This document shows, one piece after another, positions 61,351 to 64,000 of a stretch of 64,000 nt of DNA. Positions within the stretch are counted from its first letter, which is position 1. Each line of letters begins with the position of its first letter. This DNA comes from Arthrobacter alpinus (GTDB taxonomy: Bacteria > Actinomycetota > Actinomycetes > Actinomycetales > Micrococcaceae): NCBI RefSeq assembly GCF_001294625.1, contig NZ_CP012677.1, positions 3,982,454 to 4,046,453 of the forward strand, read 5' to 3'. The translations under genes were made by a program, and so were the position numbers. The notes beneath the pieces are model-generated. The model ran no database searches. It had not been told where the DNA came from and saw only the letters and a list, made by a program, of their open reading frames with translations.

Positions 61351-62009
61351 GGGCTCTCTCTCATGCTGGTCAGCAGGGTTCCCACGGCGGCGTCGATGGC
61401 AGCGGCCAGTTCGTTGATAGGCCGGTTGGCAGCCAGCACCAGGTAGCGGTCGGGGTGCTCGCCGGCCAGGTCAAGGAAGGCTTGGCGGATGTCGGCGTGG
61501 AAACCGTCCGGCTCGGATTCCATCCGGTCCTCGGCGGCGTCGCCGGCCGTGCGACGTTTGCGCCCATCCAGGGGGGCCACGTCAAGGAGCACTGTCAGGT
61601 CAGGCCACAAGTTGGCGGTGGCCCACTCGTTGATCTGCGCTACGTCCCGTGTTCCCAGCCCGCGCCCGGCACCTTGGTAGGCGATGGAGGAATCGATGTA
61701 GCGGTCGCTGATCACGATCTGGCCCCGTGCCATGGCGGGGGCGATGACCTGGACCGTGTGGGCGGCGCGGGAGGCGGCAAAGATCAGGGCCTCGCAGCGG
61801 GCGTCGATCTCGCCTTGGCCGTGGTCCAGCACCAGGGACCGCAATTTCTCACCCACGGGTGTCCCGCCCGGCTCGCGGGTGCGCACGACAACGTGGCCGG
61901 TCTCGGTCAGTGCTTGCGTCAACAGGGCGGCTTGGGTGGATTTCCCGGCCCCATCCCCGCCTTCGAAGGCGATGAACAGGCCCGGCTTGGCGGCGGAAGG
62001 AAAAGTCAC
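61347..62009 (-). CDS. tmk: Thymidylate kinase
   Basis: A 220-residue enzyme phosphorylating dTMP to dTDP. P-loop FIAFEGGDGAGKSTQA, TREPGGTPVGEKLR, the DR motif ISDRYIDSSIAYQGAGRGLG and DVAPLDGRKRR in the lid. The length is normal. It is followed by holB with a 4-base overlap and is divergent from the cystathionine gamma-synthase gene. Confidence 0.96.
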   Translation of the reverse strand: MTFPSAAKPGLFIAFEGGDGAGKSTQAALLTQALTETGHVVVRTREPGGTPVGEKLRSLVLDHGQGEIDARCEALIFAASRAAHTVQVIAPAMARGQIVISDRYIDSSIAYQGAGRGLGTRDVAQINEWATANLWPDLTVLLDVAPLDGRKRRTAGDAAEDRMESEPDGFHADIRQAFLDLAGEHPDRYLVLAANRPINELAAAIDAAVGTLLTSMRESP

Positions 62010-62111
62010 CTCCCCAGCCTACCGGCCCCAGCTGTCAGCTTCCCCGCGTTATCCACAGCAGTGTGTCACGAAGTTACGTGGAAGTGACCGGCGGCACTAA
62101 TCTTAGAAACC

Positions 62112-63290
62112 ATGACGTACGAACCCTCTTCCCACCCCGACCAGCTCAGCCCGGAAACCATTGTGGTGGCCGCCGGACGACCCGCCCGCGAACACGACGC
62201 GCCCGTCAACCCGCCCATCGTTTTGTCCTCCACCTATGTGGGTGCGGGCCAGGTGGTTGACGGCGACAGGGCTTACGGGCGTTATTCCAACCCCACGTGG
62301 GACCCGTTGGAAGAGGCGCTGTCCGAGCTTGAGGGCGCAACATTACCGGGCCTGATCTTCAGCTCCGGCCTGGCCGCGGCCTCAGCCGCGTTGTCGCTGA
62401 TCCCCGTGGGGGGTGTCCTGGTCATGCCCAAGCATTCGTACCAGGGCGCGCTGGTCATGGCGCAGGAGCAGGCGGCTAAGGGTATGTTTGTTTTGCGTAC
62501 TGTCGACATCGCCAACAATGACGATGTCATTGCCGCGCTCACCGGCTCGGGTGAGAAGGCAGCTGACATGCTGTGGCTGGAGAGTCCCACCAATCCCATG
62601 CTGGAAATAGCCGACCTCCGTGTCCTGTGCAGTTCGGCCCGGGCCGTGGGCGCCGTCGTGGTCACGGACAACACCTTCTGTACCCCGTTGGTCCAAACAC
62701 CGCTGGAGCTGGGCGCAGACATTGTCCTGCATTCGGTGACCAAGTACCTGGCCGGGCATTCGGACGTCATCCTGGGCGCGGTGGTGACCTCAAACCCTCA
62801 GCTTCGCCAGGACCTGCACCACCACCGCTCCATCCACGGCGCCATCGCCGGCCCGTTCGAAGCCTGGCTGGCCCTGCGCGGCTTGCGGACTCTGGCCTTG
62901 CGGGTGGAGCGCTCCCAGGCAACGGCGCTGGAGCTGGCTCGGCGGCTTGAAATGCACGACGGCGTTGAGCGGGTCTTGTTCCCCGGTCTGAGTTCCGATC
63001 CGGGTCATGAGCGGGCGAAGGCTCAGATGCTCGGCTTTGGTTCCATCATCTGTGTTGAGGTTGCGGGCGGAGAAAGCGCAGCCAACGCCGTGGTTGAGGC
63101 GCTGCGGTTGTGGACGCCTGCCACGTCCCTGGGCGGGGTGGAGTCGCTCATTGAGCGCCGCCGGCGCCACGCCAATGAACCCGACACCGTTCCGCTGAAT
63201 TTGTTGCGCCTGAGCGTTGGCATTGAAAACCTTGTGGACCTGTGGAATGACCTGGCGCAGGCCCTTGAGAAAGTGGCGGCCGAGTCATAA
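62112..63290 (+). CDS. metB: Cystathionine gamma-synthase-family PLP enzyme
   Basis: A 392-residue Cys/Met metabolism enzyme. Substrate loop RYSNPTWDPLEEAL, phosphate-binding SSGLAAASAAL, ESPTNPMLEIADL, the PLP aspartate in VTDNTFCTPL and the PLP lysine in LHSVTKYLAGHSDV; the end has SLGGVESLIERRRRH and LLRLSVGIEN. It most likely joins an activated homoserine with cysteine, although a lyase of the same family is possible. The gene stands alone. Confidence 0.9.
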   Translation: MTYEPSSHPDQLSPETIVVAAGRPAREHDAPVNPPIVLSSTYVGAGQVVDGDRAYGRYSNPTWDPLEEALSELEGATLPGLIFSSGLAAASAALSLIPVGGVLVMPKHSYQGALVMAQEQAAKGMFVLRTVDIANNDDVIAALTGSGEKAADMLWLESPTNPMLEIADLRVLCSSARAVGAVVVTDNTFCTPLVQTPLELGADIVLHSVTKYLAGHSDVILGAVVTSNPQLRQDLHHHRSIHGAIAGPFEAWLALRGLRTLALRVERSQATALELARRLEMHDGVERVLFPGLSSDPGHERAKAQMLGFGSIICVEVAGGESAANAVVEALRLWTPATSLGGVESLIERRRRHANEPDTVPLNLLRLSVGIENLVDLWNDLAQALEKVAAES

Positions 63291-63336
63291 CAAATGGCGC
63301 GTGTTGGTTGTTGGGGCCACGCGCTACGCTTGAGAG

Positions 63337-63714
63337 GTGAACAACCTTCTTAACGCAGCAACATTTCTGATCCTCGTGGCCCTCGGGGTAGCAGCTCTGG
63401 GTATCCAATTGATGGCGCTCAGCGACTGTCTTCGCACGCCCACCGCATATTTTCAGCGCGTGGACAAGAGGACCAAGTTGTTTTGGGGTGCGCTCACGGG
63501 AGGCTCCGCCTTCTTCGGGTTCATCTTTCTGATCGGTCCTGTGACGAGTTCGCTCGCCTTTGGCACGCTGATCCCGCCCAGCATGGGCTTTAACTTGCTG
63601 TTGAACCTGGCGGCCGTCACGGCGGCCAGCGTGTACTTGGCTGATGTCCGCCCGGCGCTGGCTGAGGTTCGCGGCCGTGGCAAGGGCAATCAAAACCGCG
63701 GCTCCTCCTGGTAG
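63337..63714 (+). CDS. DUF2516-family membrane protein
   Basis: A 125-residue protein with three hydrophobic segments (residues about 5-25, 50-72 and 80-102). ALSDCLRTPTAYFQRVDKRTKLFWGAL and VYLADVRPALAEV are family traits. The function is unknown. It starts at GTG 63337, 46 bases after metB. It appears only in actinobacteria as far as I know. Confidence 0.8.
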   Translation: MNNLLNAATFLILVALGVAALGIQLMALSDCLRTPTAYFQRVDKRTKLFWGALTGGSAFFGFIFLIGPVTSSLAFGTLIPPSMGFNLLLNLAAVTAASVYLADVRPALAEVRGRGKGNQNRGSSW

Positions 63715-63734
63715 TTCCAGGCTTGAACCTGGTC

Positions 63735-64000
63735 CTAGTTTGGGTTCACCGCTGACCAGGCCACGCTCAGTTCGCCTAAGCGCCACCGTGACGGTGCCCT
63801 GACAACCGGCCAGCCGTCGTCGTACATTTTTTGGCACATGAGCATCCAGCGCTGACGGTTGCCGAAGGACGCCATCGGTGCCCCAGCGAGCCAATGCTGG
63901 TCAAGAGCCTGCAGGAAGCCGTGAATCTTCTGGCCGGGAACATTGTGGTGGATCAGGGCCTTGGGCAGGCGTTCGGCAACGTCACTGGGCAGGTCAAACG
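63735..64000 (-). CDS. C-terminal 88 residues of an unknown protein (5' end outside the window)
   Basis: The minus-strand frame enters from the right edge and ends at TAG 63735. It reads FDLPSDVAERLPKALIHHNV, then HGFLQALDQHWLAGAPMA, RWMLMCQKMYDDGWPVVR and LGELSVAWSAVNPN. The Trp-rich soluble sequence does not let me name a family. It is convergent with the DUF2516 gene, 20 bases away, with a small CCAGG/CCTGG stem between. Confidence 0.7.
   Translation of the reverse strand, partial: FDLPSDVAERLPKALIHHNVPGQKIHGFLQALDQHWLAGAPMASFGNRQRWMLMCQKMYDDGWPVVRAPSRWRLGELSVAWSAVNPN

Noticed and set aside
60118..61446. 442-codon frame antisense to holB
   Set aside because: Composition is the mirror of holB codon bias (Gly/Arg/Gln-rich), and there is no domain.

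Overview
The window reads as the chromosome of a high-GC actinobacterium of the family Micrococcaceae (Arthrobacter-like). This rests on strongly GC-biased coding, an actinobacterial proteasome activator (Bpa) ending in GQYL, an LtrA membrane protein, a DUF2516 protein, GTP-dependent PEP carboxykinase, an NsrR/Hmp pair, an IdeR-type iron box and a c-di-AMP riboswitch in front of a secreted lytic-transglycosylase-like protein. The species cannot be named from sequence reading alone.

Layout. 1-1.5 kb: a frameshifted IS110-family element. 1.7-5.6 kb: tRNA-Ser(CGA), a winged-helix AlkZ/YcaQ-like protein, a small unknown protein, tadA, upp and a cell-wall protein behind a c-di-AMP riboswitch. 5.9-12.7 kb: a MarR-MFS pair, an OmpR-type winged-helix protein without a receiver domain, a SixA-like phosphatase, and a YhgE/Pip membrane protein with a degenerate ABC ATPase under a TetR-type operator. 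12.8-23.2 kb: a sialic acid catabolic operon (ABC importer of the dipeptide type with a fused permease-ATPase, NanA-like aldolase, NanK, NanE, an esterase) divergent from a GntR/FCD regulator. 23.3-32.1 kb: a decayed alpha/beta hydrolase, tRNA-Arg(ACG), pckG, hmp, nsrR, a second copy of the small unknown family, manB and a RecQ helicase fused to a phosphoribosyltransferase-like domain.

32.2-43.5 kb holds what looks like a complete non-phosphorylating L-fucose pathway: intracellular GH29 alpha-L-fucosidase, mutarotase, aldo/keto-reductase fucose dehydrogenase, lactonase, L-fuconate dehydratase, SDR dehydrogenase and FAH-family hydrolase, giving pyruvate and L-lactate. It also carries a ribose-type ABC importer and its own GntR/FCD regulator. 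A near-perfect operator, AAACATCSGATGTTT, lies in front of both the catabolic genes and the importer, and a half-match lies in front of the regulator gene. The sialic acid operon has a related ATCGGA/TCCGAT operator. Together the two clusters suggest a strain that feeds on fucosylated and sialylated glycans, although no secreted sialidase or fucosidase is present here.

43.6-64 kb: tRNA-Ser(GCT), a prolyl oligopeptidase, a large FAD/NAD(P)-binding protein, tRNA-Ser(TGA), a quinone oxidoreductase, cstA-ybdD, bpa with an unknown partner gene, an IdeR-boxed fbpABC iron importer, ltrA, tRNA-Thr(CGT), a secreted tripeptidyl-aminopeptidase-like lipoprotein, holB, tmk, a cystathionine gamma-synthase and a partial unknown gene.

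A recurrent structural theme is long, perfect inverted repeats (14-34 bp arms, all different in sequence, no T-tract) found in six gaps between convergent genes. They look like bidirectional terminators, and several have extra partial copies of an arm beside them.
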